Both the position numbers and the translations under genes were made by a program. The notes under the pieces were generated by a model, which made no database searches, was not told where the DNA came from, and saw nothing but the letters and a program-made list of their open reading frames with translations. DNA of 64,000 bases from Bordetella sp. FB-8 (GTDB lineage: Bacteria; Pseudomonadota; Gammaproteobacteria; Burkholderiales; Burkholderiaceae_B). The DNA lies in the NCBI RefSeq assembly GCF_000382185.1, contig NZ_KB907784.1, forward strand, positions 2,133,633 to 2,197,632, in the 5' to 3' direction. Shown here piece after piece: positions 16,516 to 24,880 of the stretch (positions are counted from its first letter, which is position 1; each line of letters begins with the position of its first letter).

Positions 16516-16748
16516 CACTGCAGCTGTCGCGGGTGGCGCGGGGCATGGGCATCGGGCTGGCCGTGCCCGAGATGCTGCAGGCCAGCGCGCACCGCGACGC
16601 CTTGCAGCCCATCGAGGTGACGGACTTTCGCAATGTGCTGAGCATCTGGCTGGTGCATGGCCTGTTGCCCGGGCGACTGGTGCGTCCGGTGGCGCTGATG
16701 CGCGATGCGCTGGCCCGCACGCTGGGCCTTGACCGGCAGGGCGGTTGA
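16512..16748 (+). pseudogene. C-terminal remnant of a LysR-type regulator
   Basis: The plus strand reads QLSRVARGMGIGLAVPEM, then VTDFRNVLSIWLVHGLLPGRL and VALMRDALARTLGLDRQGG before a stop at 16748. The GMGIGLxVPE turn and the closing VxLMRDAL helix fit the end of a LysR effector domain. No DNA-binding half exists upstream; the frame instead abuts the truncated MFS gene in divergent orientation. About 78 residues of an expected ~300 survive. Confidence 0.65.
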
Positions 16749-16775
16749 GGGCGGCGGCAGCGCCGCGCGCACGGA

Positions 16776-17495
16776 TCAGTCGCCGAACAGATTGCGCTGC
16801 ACCTGTTCCAGGTGCTGCGACAGCAACGCGCCGGCCTGGGCGGCATCGCGGTCGCGCAGCGCGGTCACGATGGCCTGGTGCTGGCGTTCGTACTCCTGGC
16901 GCCGCTGCGGCGTGAGCGAATTGCGCTTGAGCCGGCCCCATTCGCCTTGCTCGCGGGCGTGGTTGATCAGTTCCAGGTTCTGCACGAAAAGGGCATTGTG
17001 GGTCGCCACGGCAAATACCTTGTGCAGCTCGCCGTCCCAGTGCTCGAAGTCCTCGATGGTTTGCGCCGTTTCCGAGCGGTCCAGACAGGCCTGCATGGCG
17101 GCGAAATCGGCCGCCGTCGCGTGGCGCGCGATCAGGATGGGCATCAGCGGCTCGATCAGCCTGCGCGCTTCCATGAGCTCGGCCGGGCTGACGTGCATGT
17201 CCAGCCAGCCGGGCTGATCGGGGCTGAGGAGCCCGTCGGCGCTGTCGAGCACGAAAGTGCCGCTGCCCGCAGCCTGCGTGATCAGCCCGCGTTCACGGAA
17301 TTGCGCCAGCACGCGCCGCACGGTGCCGCGCGAGGTCTGAAAGCGCTGGCTCAACTCGCGCTCGGGAGGCAGTCTCGCGCCGGCGCGCAACTGTCCGGCG
17401 GACATGGCGTGATTCAAATAGGTCGAGAGCGCCCGCGCGCCCGTGGACCTCAAGGCCGTGCGTCCGGCATGCGCTTGCGCGTCGGTGTCTTCCAC
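16776..17495 (-). CDS. GntR-family (FadR/FCD) transcriptional regulator
   Basis: A 239-residue regulator starting at GTG behind an AGGAG. Residues ~20-90 are a winged helix (LPPERELSQRFQTSRGTVRRVLAQFRERGLI). Residues ~105-230 are an FCD all-helical ligand domain (LMEARRLIEPLMPILIARHAT...HWDGELHKVFAVATHNALFVQNLELI), which usually binds a carboxylate through metal-coordinating residues. It is divergent from the FAH-family hydrolase, and the shared promoter region holds repeated AATTGGTT boxes. It therefore probably controls the 17652-20308 genes. Confidence 0.92.
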   Translation of the reverse strand: MEDTDAQAHAGRTALRSTGARALSTYLNHAMSAGQLRAGARLPPERELSQRFQTSRGTVRRVLAQFRERGLITQAAGSGTFVLDSADGLLSPDQPGWLDMHVSPAELMEARRLIEPLMPILIARHATAADFAAMQACLDRSETAQTIEDFEHWDGELHKVFAVATHNALFVQNLELINHAREQGEWGRLKRNSLTPQRRQEYERQHQAIVTALRDRDAAQAGALLSQHLEQVQRNLFGD

Positions 17496-17530
17496 AATGA
17501 ACTCCTGCGTTGAGGGCTAGTATAAACGGT

Positions 17531-17587
17531 ACCAATTGGTTATTTAATTGGTTCTATTTGGTTGATATTTTATCCAATTGGTTCTAT
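17531..17587. promoter_or_regulatory. Repeated AATTGGTT operators between GntR gene and FAH operon
   Basis: AATTGGTT occurs at 17534-17541, 17546-17553 and 17576-17583; the last two copies extend to AATTGGTTCTAT. The first sits in the palindrome ACCAATTGGT (17531-17540) and the third in CCAATTGG. The surrounding 150 nt are strongly AT-rich. The arrangement fits binding by the divergent GntR protein. Confidence 0.6.
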
Positions 17588-17651
17588 AAATTGCTCGGAT
17601 TTTATATAAATCGGACCAAATGGATCTGTTAAATCACAATAGGCTGGCGCT

Positions 17652-18530
17652 ATGAAATTCGCAAATCTCTCCATCGACGGCAAGCATGCCATCGCCGTGG
17701 TCGATCCCGAGGGCGGGCGTTACTGGCCCGTGTCGGACCTGATCCCGGGCTTTGCCGGCGATCTGGTCGATCTGATCGCCGATCACGCCCGGCAGCCGGG
17801 AGCCCTCGAGATTTCCGGCCCGGGCAGGCCGCTGTCCAGCGCTCAGGTGCTGGCGCCCATAGACCGTCCTCGGCGCAACATCATGTGCGTGGGCAAGAAC
17901 TACCATGAGCATGCCGCCGAATTCAGCAAATCGGGCTTCGACAGCAGCGCCAAGGCCGGCGAACTCGCGCCCGAGGCGCCGGTGGTGTTCACCAAGGCCT
18001 ATACATCGGTCATCGGGCCGGGCGCGTTCATACCCGCCCACGAATCGGTGACCTCCCAGCTGGATTACGAGGCCGAGCTGGCGGTGGTCATCGGCAAGCC
18101 CGGACGGGGCATCAAGAAGGCCGAGGCGTTCGATCATGTGTTTGGCTACACCATTGTCAACGACTTTACGGCCAGGGACTTGCAGAAACTGCATCGCCAG
18201 TGGTTCCTGGGCAAGTCGCTCGATGGCTTCTGCCCCATGGGGCCTTATGTGACGACGGCCGACGAGGTCGACGCCCGCAGCCTGGACGTGAAATGCTGGG
18301 TCAACGGCGAACTGCGCCAGAGCGCCAATACCTCGCAGCTGATCTTCGACATTCCCACGCTGATCGAGACGATTTCAGCCGGCATCACCTTGCTGCCCGG
18401 CGACATCATCGCCACGGGCACGCCGGCCGGGGTGGGCATCGGTTTCTCGCCCCCGCGCTTCGTGCGTTCGGGCGACGTCATCCGCATCGAGATTCAGGGT
18501 CTGGGCGCGCTGGAGAACACGGTGGCCTGA
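17652..18530 (+). CDS. Fumarylacetoacetate hydrolase family protein
   Basis: A 292-residue member of the FAH superfamily, which cleaves or isomerises beta-diketo and hydroxy-acid compounds. The metal site is visible as YEAELAVVIGKPGRG (family ExE) with the partner Asp in FTARDLQ, and KSLDGFCPMGP and TGTPAGVGIGFSPP follow in order. The catalytic His region is NYHEHAAE. It is the first gene of a unit with a Bug receptor and a ModA-like protein, so it probably acts on an imported di- or tricarboxylate-like acid. Confidence 0.92.
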   Translation: MKFANLSIDGKHAIAVVDPEGGRYWPVSDLIPGFAGDLVDLIADHARQPGALEISGPGRPLSSAQVLAPIDRPRRNIMCVGKNYHEHAAEFSKSGFDSSAKAGELAPEAPVVFTKAYTSVIGPGAFIPAHESVTSQLDYEAELAVVIGKPGRGIKKAEAFDHVFGYTIVNDFTARDLQKLHRQWFLGKSLDGFCPMGPYVTTADEVDARSLDVKCWVNGELRQSANTSQLIFDIPTLIETISAGITLLPGDIIATGTPAGVGIGFSPPRFVRSGDVIRIEIQGLGALENTVA

Positions 18531-18601
18531 TCCGCGGCGTTCGCACTGCGCGGGCGCCGCGCCGGCAAAAAAACAATGGCAAGAACGAGGAGACAAAAAT
18601 C

Positions 18602-19576
18602 ATGCGTGGAACCCTCTTTGCAGCGCTGGCGGGCCTGATCGGCCTGGCACTGGCGCCGTCACCGGCGCTGGCGCGTGCGAGCTATCCCGATCACCCCGTC
18701 ACGATCGTCGTGCCTTTTGCGGCCGGCGGATCGGCCGACGTCTATGCGCGGATCCTGGCGCAGGAACTGGGCAAGGCGACGGGGCAGTCCTTCATCGTCG
18801 AGGACAAGCCGGGCGCGGGCGCCGTGATCGGAACGCAATATGCCGCCAAGGCTGCGCCGGACGGCTACACCCTGCTGGTGATCTCGAATACGCAGACCGT
18901 CAACGAATCGTTGCTCAAGCGGCGGCCTTACAAGTTGATGCGCGACTTCGTTCCCATCACGCCCATCAACGAAGCGCCACTGGTGCTGGCCGTGCGCGCC
19001 ACGTTGCCCGTGCATAGCCTGGCCGACTTGATCCGGCTGGCCAAAGCCGAACCCGGCAAGCTGAACTACGCCTCGTCCGGCACCGGCACTCCGTACAACA
19101 TGGCGGGCGAGCTCTTCAAGCACATGGCTGGATTGAACATCGTGCACATTCCCTACAAGGGCAGCGACCAGGCTCGCACCGACCTGTTGAGCGGACAGGT
19201 GGACATGATGTTCGACGCGGTCAGCACCATGAGTCCGCTGGTTGCCAGCGGCAAGGTGCGTGCGCTGGGCGTGACCAGCAAGACGCGCTCGGTTGTGCTG
19301 CCCGATGTGCCCACCATGGCGCAGGCCGGATTGCCCGGCTATACCGCCACGCTGTGGCTGGGGCTGCTTGCGCCCAAGGGGACGCCCAAGGCCGTCGTGG
19401 ACAAGCTCAATCACGAAATCGGCGAGATCACGCAGCGCCAAGACATACGCACGGCCTGGGCCAGGAGCGGCGTGACGCCCCTGCGCATGTCGCCCGCCGA
19501 GTTCACCCGCTTTCTGCGGCAGGATATCGTCAAGTGGCATGAAATCGTCGATGCCGCGCATATCTCCGTGAACTGA
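18602..19576 (+). CDS. Bug-family tripartite tricarboxylate transporter substrate-binding protein
   Basis: A 324-residue periplasmic protein with a signal peptide (MRGTLFAALAGLIGLALAPSPALA). The mature start YPDHPVTIVVPFAAGGSADVYAR, then GAGAVIGTQYAAKAAPDGYTLL, HIPYKGSDQARTDLLSGQVDMMFD and LPDVPTMAQAGLPGYTATLW are all Bug signatures. Bug proteins are greatly expanded in Bordetella and relatives. No TctA/TctB membrane subunits lie nearby, so it must use a transporter encoded elsewhere or act as a sensor. The ATG at 18602 follows GAGGAGAC. Confidence 0.94.
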   Translation: MRGTLFAALAGLIGLALAPSPALARASYPDHPVTIVVPFAAGGSADVYARILAQELGKATGQSFIVEDKPGAGAVIGTQYAAKAAPDGYTLLVISNTQTVNESLLKRRPYKLMRDFVPITPINEAPLVLAVRATLPVHSLADLIRLAKAEPGKLNYASSGTGTPYNMAGELFKHMAGLNIVHIPYKGSDQARTDLLSGQVDMMFDAVSTMSPLVASGKVRALGVTSKTRSVVLPDVPTMAQAGLPGYTATLWLGLLAPKGTPKAVVDKLNHEIGEITQRQDIRTAWARSGVTPLRMSPAEFTRFLRQDIVKWHEIVDAAHISVN

Positions 19577-19606
19577 TCCGCGTTCACCGCTTACAACGGA
19601 GTAGCA

Positions 19607-20308
19607 ATGGAACTGGTACTTTTCAGCGGCGGCGCCGCCAAGGCTGTGGCGAGCGGTCTGCAGGGCGATTTCGAAGCGCAGCAGGGCTGCGCCGTGTCCG
19701 CTACCTTTGGGGCGGTGGGGCTGATGCGCGACAAGCTGTTGTCCGGCGAACCCTGCGATGTCCTGATCCTCTCGGCCTCGCTGATCACGGCGCTGGAACA
19801 GCAAGGCTACGTCGTCGCGGGCAGCGCCAGGGATCTGGGAAGCGTTGCGACCGGCGTGGCCGTAAGAGCCGGCGATCCGGCCGTGGCCATCGGCGAGGCC
19901 GACGCCTTGCGCGCCGCGCTGTCGGCCGCGCGGGGCCTTTATGTTCCGCATCTGGGCAAGTCCAGCGCGGGCATCCATGTGGCGAACGTGCTGGAGCGCC
20001 TGGAACTTACCCAGGTCATGCGCGGTCGCGTGCGCGAGTACCCGAATGGCGCGACGGCCATGCGCGAGCTGGCCGCCGCGACAGGCGGCGGCCTGATGGG
20101 CTGTACTCAGGTCACGGAAATTCTTTATACGCCAGGCGTGAAGCTGGTGGGTGAACTGCCGCCGGGCTACGGCCTGGACACCGTATACACCGCCGCTGTA
20201 TGCACCCAGGCGCGGCATCCCGAGCTTGCGTGCCGTTTTGTGCAGGCCTTGAGCGGGGATGCATCGCGCCGGCTGCGCCAGCATTCGGGTTTCAAGCTCG
20301 ATTCGTAG
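19607..20308 (+). CDS. ModA-like substrate-binding-fold protein without signal peptide
   Basis: A 233-residue protein of the type II periplasmic-binding fold close to molybdate-binding ModA: MELVLFSGGAAKAV, then GAVGLMRDKLLSGEPCDVLILSA, LGKSSAGIHVANVLERL, YPNGATAMRELAA and GCTQVTEILYTPGVKLVGELP. No signal peptide can be found, and the chain begins directly with the first strand. It is therefore predicted to be cytoplasmic and may have a regulatory or catalytic role. It follows the Bug gene by 30 nt. Confidence 0.82.
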   Translation: MELVLFSGGAAKAVASGLQGDFEAQQGCAVSATFGAVGLMRDKLLSGEPCDVLILSASLITALEQQGYVVAGSARDLGSVATGVAVRAGDPAVAIGEADALRAALSAARGLYVPHLGKSSAGIHVANVLERLELTQVMRGRVREYPNGATAMRELAAATGGGLMGCTQVTEILYTPGVKLVGELPPGYGLDTVYTAAVCTQARHPELACRFVQALSGDASRRLRQHSGFKLDS

Positions 20309-20354
20309 CGTGCCGGCAAGTGCGCCCGGCAAATCCGCGCCGGGCGTTCGTCGC

Positions 20355-21233
20355 TTAACGCTGCAAAAAGGGCAGCACGCGCGCCAGCAGCAACTGCGGC
20401 GCTTCTTCCGGGATGTAATGGCCGCAGGGCAATGCGCTGCCTTGCACGCCCGCGCTCCACTTGCGCCACTCGGCCAGGGGATCGAAGCATTTCCCGACCA
20501 CCCCGTCCGCGCCCCACAGCGCGAGAAACGGGCAGGCGATCCGCCTGCCTGCGGCCAGGTCGTCGCGGTCGTGTTCCAGGTCGATGGTGATCGAGGCGCG
20601 ATAGTCCTCGCAGATGCCGTGCGCCGTGGCCGGGTCGGACAGGCAGCGCAGATACTCGGCGTAGGCCTCGGGCGTGAACGGCTTGAGTCCCGCGCTGCGC
20701 GCGCCGATGGTCTGCTTGAGATACAGGTCGGGATCGGCGCGGATCAGCGTTTCGGGGAACGGCGCCGGCCGCACCAGAAAGAACCAATGCCAATAGGCGT
20801 GCGCGAAATCGAACGAGGTCTGCTCGTACATCGCGACGGTGGGGGCGACGTCCAGCGTCACCAGCCGCGTCACGGCATCGGGATGATCGATCGCCATGCG
20901 CGCCGCGACGCGCCCGCCCCGGTCGTGCCCGATCAGGGCGAACGAATCGTAGCCGTGCCGGCGCATGAGTTCGACCTGGTCCAGCGCCATGCGGCGTTTG
21001 GAATAATTGGAATGATCGCCGGCGCCTTGCGGCTTGCCGCTGTCGCCGTAGCCGCGCAGATCGGCGGCGACCACGGTGAAATGCCGGGCGAGCTCGGGCG
21101 CGACCTTGTGCCAGATCGCATGGGTTTGCGGATGGCCGTGCAGCAGCAGCAGCGCCGGGCCGCACCCGCCCTTGACTGCATTGATGCGCACTCCATCCAC
21201 GGTTGCCGATGCGTCCGCGTAGTTGTCGAACAT
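20355..21233 (-). CDS. Haloacetate dehalogenase-like alpha/beta hydrolase
   Basis: A 292-residue hydrolase resembling fluoroacetate dehalogenase. The nucleophile Asp104 sits in LIGHDRGGR with Arg105 and Arg108 nearby, as in the carboxylate-binding pair of FAcD. YWHWFFLVRPAPFPE supplies the His-Trp pair that binds halide in that family. The base His is in PCGHYIPEEAP. The ATG at 21233 is chosen because AAGGAG lies 6 nt before it and touches the alternative ATG at 21239. A 14-bp palindrome lies 16 nt upstream. True activity on haloacids needs testing. Confidence 0.82.
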   Translation of the reverse strand: MFDNYADASATVDGVRINAVKGGCGPALLLLHGHPQTHAIWHKVAPELARHFTVVAADLRGYGDSGKPQGAGDHSNYSKRRMALDQVELMRRHGYDSFALIGHDRGGRVAARMAIDHPDAVTRLVTLDVAPTVAMYEQTSFDFAHAYWHWFFLVRPAPFPETLIRADPDLYLKQTIGARSAGLKPFTPEAYAEYLRCLSDPATAHGICEDYRASITIDLEHDRDDLAAGRRIACPFLALWGADGVVGKCFDPLAEWRKWSAGVQGSALPCGHYIPEEAPQLLLARVLPFLQR

Positions 21234-21248
21234 CGCCATCTCCTTTTT

Positions 21249-21262
21249 GACTGCATGCAGTC
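21249..21262. promoter_or_regulatory. 14-bp palindrome upstream of the dehalogenase-like gene
   Basis: GACTGCATGCAGTC is a perfect palindrome 16 nt before the minus-strand start at 21233, in the divergent region shared with the SDR gene. Its symmetry and position suggest an operator for a dimeric regulator, but no regulator gene adjoins it. Confidence 0.45.
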
Positions 21263-21446
21263 TAATAGAAGATGCCAATGACGATTTTTCCGAAAACAAA
21301 ATCAGTAGCTGGTTCGAGGCATCGACAAGGCATGGCCGCGATGCGATGGTCGGATCGACCGATCCGGACCAGATTGCGCCGGCGGCGCGCCACCGGCTAT
21401 CGGTCGGGCTGCGCGACCTGGCCGACTTCCAGGGAGACCTTCTGAA

Positions 21447-22193
21447 ATGAAATCCGATTCGCTGCCCGTGGCGCTGATCACCGGCTCAACTTCAGGCATA
21501 GGCGCCGCGATCGCGCGGCGGCTTGCGGCGGACGGCTACGCCGTCGTCCTGCATTCGCGCAGTTCGGCCGACGCGGGCCGGGCCCTGGCCCGCGAGCTGG
21601 GGGCGGCTGCCTATGTGCAAGCCGATCTGGCCGACGACGCCCAGCGCGTGCGGCTCGTGCGCGAGGCGGCGGCCCATTGGGGGCGGCTGGATGTGCTGGT
21701 CAACAACGCCGGCATCAGCCGCGTCATTGCCCATGCGGACCTGGCGGCGGCCACTCCCGACATCTGGCATGCGCTTTACGAGGTCAATGTGGTCGCTCCT
21801 TTCCGGCTGGCGACCGAGGCGCAGGCCGCGCTGCGCGAGGCTGCGGCCCGAGGCCGGCCCGGCAGCGTGGTCAACGTGAGTTCGCATGCGGGCGTGCGGC
21901 CCAAAGGCGCGTCGATCCCCTATGCGGCGACCAAGGCGGCCTTGAATCATGTGACGCGCCTGCTCGCGCTTGCGCTCGCGCCGGACATACGTGTCAATGC
22001 CGTCGCTCCCGGACTGGTGGATACGCCCCTCACGTCGGACTGGACGCAAGCGCAGCAGCTCTGGCAGGAAAAATCGCCCATGCGCCGTTCGGCTAAACCC
22101 GAAGACATCGCGCAGGCCGTCGCCATGCTGGTCGACTCCGATTACCTGACCGGAGAGATTCTGCTCTGCGACGGCGGCTTGAACCTCACCTGA
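21447..22193 (+). CDS. Short-chain dehydrogenase/reductase
   Basis: A 248-residue SDR oxidoreductase. The cofactor motif is TGSTSGIG near residue 13, followed by NNAG. The catalytic Ser is in VVNVSSHAG and the YxxxK is YAATK, with the PG motif VAPGLVDTPLTS after it. The basic residue at HSRSSADAGR suggests an NADP(H) preference. It starts behind GGGAGACC and is divergent from the haloacetate-dehalogenase-like gene, so the two may share a pathway. The substrate is unknown. Confidence 0.92.
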   Translation: MKSDSLPVALITGSTSGIGAAIARRLAADGYAVVLHSRSSADAGRALARELGAAAYVQADLADDAQRVRLVREAAAHWGRLDVLVNNAGISRVIAHADLAAATPDIWHALYEVNVVAPFRLATEAQAALREAAARGRPGSVVNVSSHAGVRPKGASIPYAATKAALNHVTRLLALALAPDIRVNAVAPGLVDTPLTSDWTQAQQLWQEKSPMRRSAKPEDIAQAVAMLVDSDYLTGEILLCDGGLNLT

Positions 22194-22271
22194 AGAGGCC
22201 CGGGGGCGGCAGGACGGCTCTCAAGCGCTCTACGCGCGGTGGCCGCGAGGCCACCGCCTTCCCGCCAATCG

Positions 22272-22406
22272 TTAGCTCGCAACGGTTGCGAGTACGTCCG
22301 CAAAATCGGCCGCCGCGGCGGACAGTCCGCTGCCCGCGACCACGCGCAACCCGAGCTTCGGCAGGCCGGGCAAGCCGCGCTCGCACCGCCGCGCGCCGCC
22401 ATTCTC
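22272..22406 (-). pseudogene. C-terminal remnant of a LysR-type regulator
   Basis: The minus strand reads RGLPGLPKLGLRVVAGSGL and SAAAADFADVLATVAS before a TAA at 22272. This is a typical end of a LysR effector domain (LPxLPxxGLR...AAADFAEVL). No DNA-binding or upstream effector sequence is present. At about 22406 it meets a plus-strand dehydrogenase remnant, so about 35-45 of ~300 residues remain. Confidence 0.65.
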
Positions 22407-22409
22407 GAT

Positions 22410-22664
22410 GCCGGTTCCCTGGTCAGCAATGTATCGCGCGTGAAACTCACCAAGTTGGTGCGGCGCGACTTCACGCGGCAAGCGGGCATTTCCGACGTGC
22501 CCAAGAACAAACGCTTGGCCACGGACGCCGACCGGCAGGCTGCAATCGCCACGCCGCTGATAGAGGTATGCCTTGCGCTCTATGGCGCGACCCAGGCCAT
22601 GGACCTGGGCGAAGAAGACATGGCCGCTGTCATCCAGGCGATCGATGAGCGATCGCGTGCATGA
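22410..22664 (+). pseudogene. C-terminal remnant of a 3-hydroxyisobutyrate-dehydrogenase-like gene
   Basis: The plus strand reads SLVSNVSRVKLTKLVRRDF, then RLATDADRQAAIATPLIEVCLALY and GEEDMAAVIQAIDERSRA to a stop at 22664. This is the all-helical C-terminal end of beta-hydroxyacid dehydrogenases. The NAD-binding Rossmann domain and the catalytic Lys region are missing. The fragment is divergent from the LysR remnant and begins where that one ends, so a single deletion probably removed both N-terminal halves. Confidence 0.7.
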
Positions 22665-22859
22665 AATGCACCGGAAAAGCGCTTCGATGTATTTCAAGTA
22701 ACGCATTAACAGGCGTAAGTGCGGCCCTGTATTTTTCCGCATTGATGGAACTGTTTTCAAAGAATGGGGCCTAAGCCAATATAGGGTTTCATATCCTTTC
22801 TATTGTGTGTGCTTTCGCCAACAAGCCTATATCCTGTGTAAAAGAAAAAGCAGGAATCT

Positions 22860-22876
22860 CTGGCATCGCATTTGTC
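22860..22876 (+). promoter_or_regulatory. Sigma-54-like promoter element upstream of prkA
   Basis: CTGGCAT-CGCAT-TTGTC resembles the -24/-12 sigma-54 element TGGCAC-N5-TTGC, with GG and GT at the right spacing; only the -12 C is changed to T. It lies about 64 nt before the prkA start. E. coli yeaGH is known to be induced through NtrC in nitrogen starvation, which makes this position plausible. Confidence 0.45.
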
Positions 22877-22939
22877 CGAAGCACACAATGACAGAAGCGT
22901 CCTGCATTTAGGACGCATGAGATCCGCAGGAGATGGGCC

Positions 22940-24865
22940 ATGAGCAGCATCCTCGAAGGGTTCAAATCGCAATACGCCCGCGATCAGCAAGCCGAGTTCT
23001 CGCTCGATGAATTCCTGGATCTGGCCAGGCGGGACCCGATGATCTACGCCAGCCCCGCAGAGCGCATGCTGGCCGCTATCGGCGAGCCGGAATTAGTCGA
23101 TACCCGCAACGACCAGCGCCTTTCGCGCCTGTTTTCCAACCGGCTCATGAAGCGCTATCCGGCGTTTCGCGAGTTCTACGGCATGGAAGAGGTCATCGAG
23201 CAAATCGTGGCCTTCTTCAAGCATGCCTCGCAGGGCCTGGAGGAGCGCAAGCAGATTCTGTATTTGTTGGGTCCCGTGGGTGGAGGCAAGTCGTCCATCG
23301 CCGAACGCCTGAAGGCATTGATGGAACGCTATCCCATCTACGCACTCAAGGGTTCGCCGGTCAATGAGTCGCCGTTGGGTCTGTTCAATCCCGATATATT
23401 CGGCCAGCAGCTGCTGGCCGAATACGGCATACCCACGCGCTGCCTGACCGGCATCATGTCGCCCTGGGCCGTCAAGCGCCTGAGGGAATTCGACGGCGAC
23501 GTCGCGCAGTTCCGCGTGGTCAAGCTCTTGCCGTCGGTGCTGCGCCAGGTGGCCATCGCCAAGACCGAGCCGGGTGACGAGAACAATCAGGATATTTCCT
23601 CGCTGGTGGGCAAAGTCGACATCCGCATGCTGGACCGCTACTCGCAGGACGATCCCGACGCCTACAGCTATTCAGGCGGCCTGTGCCTGGCAAACCAGGG
23701 CTTGCTCGAATTCGTCGAGATGTTCAAGGCGCCCATCAAGATGCTGCATCCGCTGCTGACCGCGACGCAGGAGGGCAATTTCAAGGGTACCGAGGGGTTC
23801 TCGGCCATTCCGTTCAACGGCATGATCCTGGCGCACTCGAACGAGGCTGAATGGCAGACCTTCCGCAACAACAAGCACAACGAGGCCTTCCTCGACCGCA
23901 TCTACATCGCCAAGGTGCCTTACTGCCTGCAGGTGACCGAGGAGGTGCATATCTACGAGAAACTGCTGCGCAATAGCTCGCTGTTCAACGCGCCTTGCGC
24001 GCCGGGAACGCTCGATATGATGGCGCAGTTCTCGGTCCTGACGCGCCTGAAGGAGCCTGAGAATTCGAGTATCTATTCCAAGATGCGGGTCTACGACGGC
24101 GAATCGCTCAAGGATGTGGACCCCAAGGCCAAGGCGTTTCAGGAATACAAGGAATACGCGGGCATCGACGAAGGTATGACGGGCGTGTCCACGCGCTTTG
24201 CCTACAAGATTCTCTCCTCGGTCTTTAACTACGACCAGATCGAGGTGGCGGCCAACCCCGTGCACCTGATGTATGTGCTCGAGCAGCGCATCGTCCGCGA
24301 CGATCTGCAGGAAGAAGTGCGCCGACGCTACCTCGAATTCATCAAGGGCTATCTGGCGCCGCGCTATGCGGAGTTCATCGGCAAGGAAATCCAGACGGCC
24401 TATCTGGAGTCGTATTCCGAGTACGGGCAGAACATTTTCGACCGCTATGTCACGTTCGCCGACTGCTGGATCCAGGACGAGGAGTTCCGCGACCCGGAGA
24501 CCGGCGAGAGCTTTGACCGCGGCGCGCTCAACGACGAGCTGGAGAAGATCGAGAAGCCCGCGGGTATCGCCAATCCCAAGGATTTCCGCAACGAAATCGT
24601 CAATTTCGTGCTGCGCGCCCGCGCCAACAACGCCGGCCGCAACCCGGCCTGGACCAGCTACGAGAAGCTGCGCGAGGTGATCGAGAAGAAGATGTTCTCC
24701 AATACCGAAGACCTGCTTCCCGTGATTTCGTTCAACGCCAAGGCATCGGCCGACGACAAGAACAAGCACCAGAGTTTCGTGGATCGCATGGTCAGCAAGG
24801 GCTATACCGAGAAGCAGGTCAGGCTGCTGTGCGAATGGTATTTGCGTGTGAGGAAGTCCTCTTGA
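22940..24865 (+). CDS. prkA: PrkA-family AAA+/serine protein kinase (YeaG)
   Basis: A 641-residue cytoplasmic protein with an N-terminal AAA+ domain (Walker A GPVGGGKSS, residues 111-119) and a C-terminal PrkA domain (ending KGYTEKQVRLLCEWYLRVRKSS). Homologues phosphorylate proteins or unfold clients in stationary-phase, sporulation and nitrogen-stress responses. The length matches E. coli YeaG. AGGAG lies before the ATG. It is first in a conserved run with yeaH and spoVR; the yeaH start follows 15 nt later. Confidence 0.96.
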   Translation: MSSILEGFKSQYARDQQAEFSLDEFLDLARRDPMIYASPAERMLAAIGEPELVDTRNDQRLSRLFSNRLMKRYPAFREFYGMEEVIEQIVAFFKHASQGLEERKQILYLLGPVGGGKSSIAERLKALMERYPIYALKGSPVNESPLGLFNPDIFGQQLLAEYGIPTRCLTGIMSPWAVKRLREFDGDVAQFRVVKLLPSVLRQVAIAKTEPGDENNQDISSLVGKVDIRMLDRYSQDDPDAYSYSGGLCLANQGLLEFVEMFKAPIKMLHPLLTATQEGNFKGTEGFSAIPFNGMILAHSNEAEWQTFRNNKHNEAFLDRIYIAKVPYCLQVTEEVHIYEKLLRNSSLFNAPCAPGTLDMMAQFSVLTRLKEPENSSIYSKMRVYDGESLKDVDPKAKAFQEYKEYAGIDEGMTGVSTRFAYKILSSVFNYDQIEVAANPVHLMYVLEQRIVRDDLQEEVRRRYLEFIKGYLAPRYAEFIGKEIQTAYLESYSEYGQNIFDRYVTFADCWIQDEEFRDPETGESFDRGALNDELEKIEKPAGIANPKDFRNEIVNFVLRARANNAGRNPAWTSYEKLREVIEKKMFSNTEDLLPVISFNAKASADDKNKHQSFVDRMVSKGYTEKQVRLLCEWYLRVRKSS

Positions 24866-24880
24866 TGAGCGGGGTGCGCC

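Noticed and set aside
21223..21450. 75-codon plus-strand frame between the dehalogenase-like and SDR genes
   Set aside because: No similarity I can recognise, it overlaps the divergent promoter, and has no good ribosome-binding site.
22239..22409. N-terminal extension of the dehydrogenase remnant frame
   Set aside because: The upstream 57 codons are Arg/Ala/Gln-rich and lie over the minus-strand LysR tail, so they are not taken as part of the protein.
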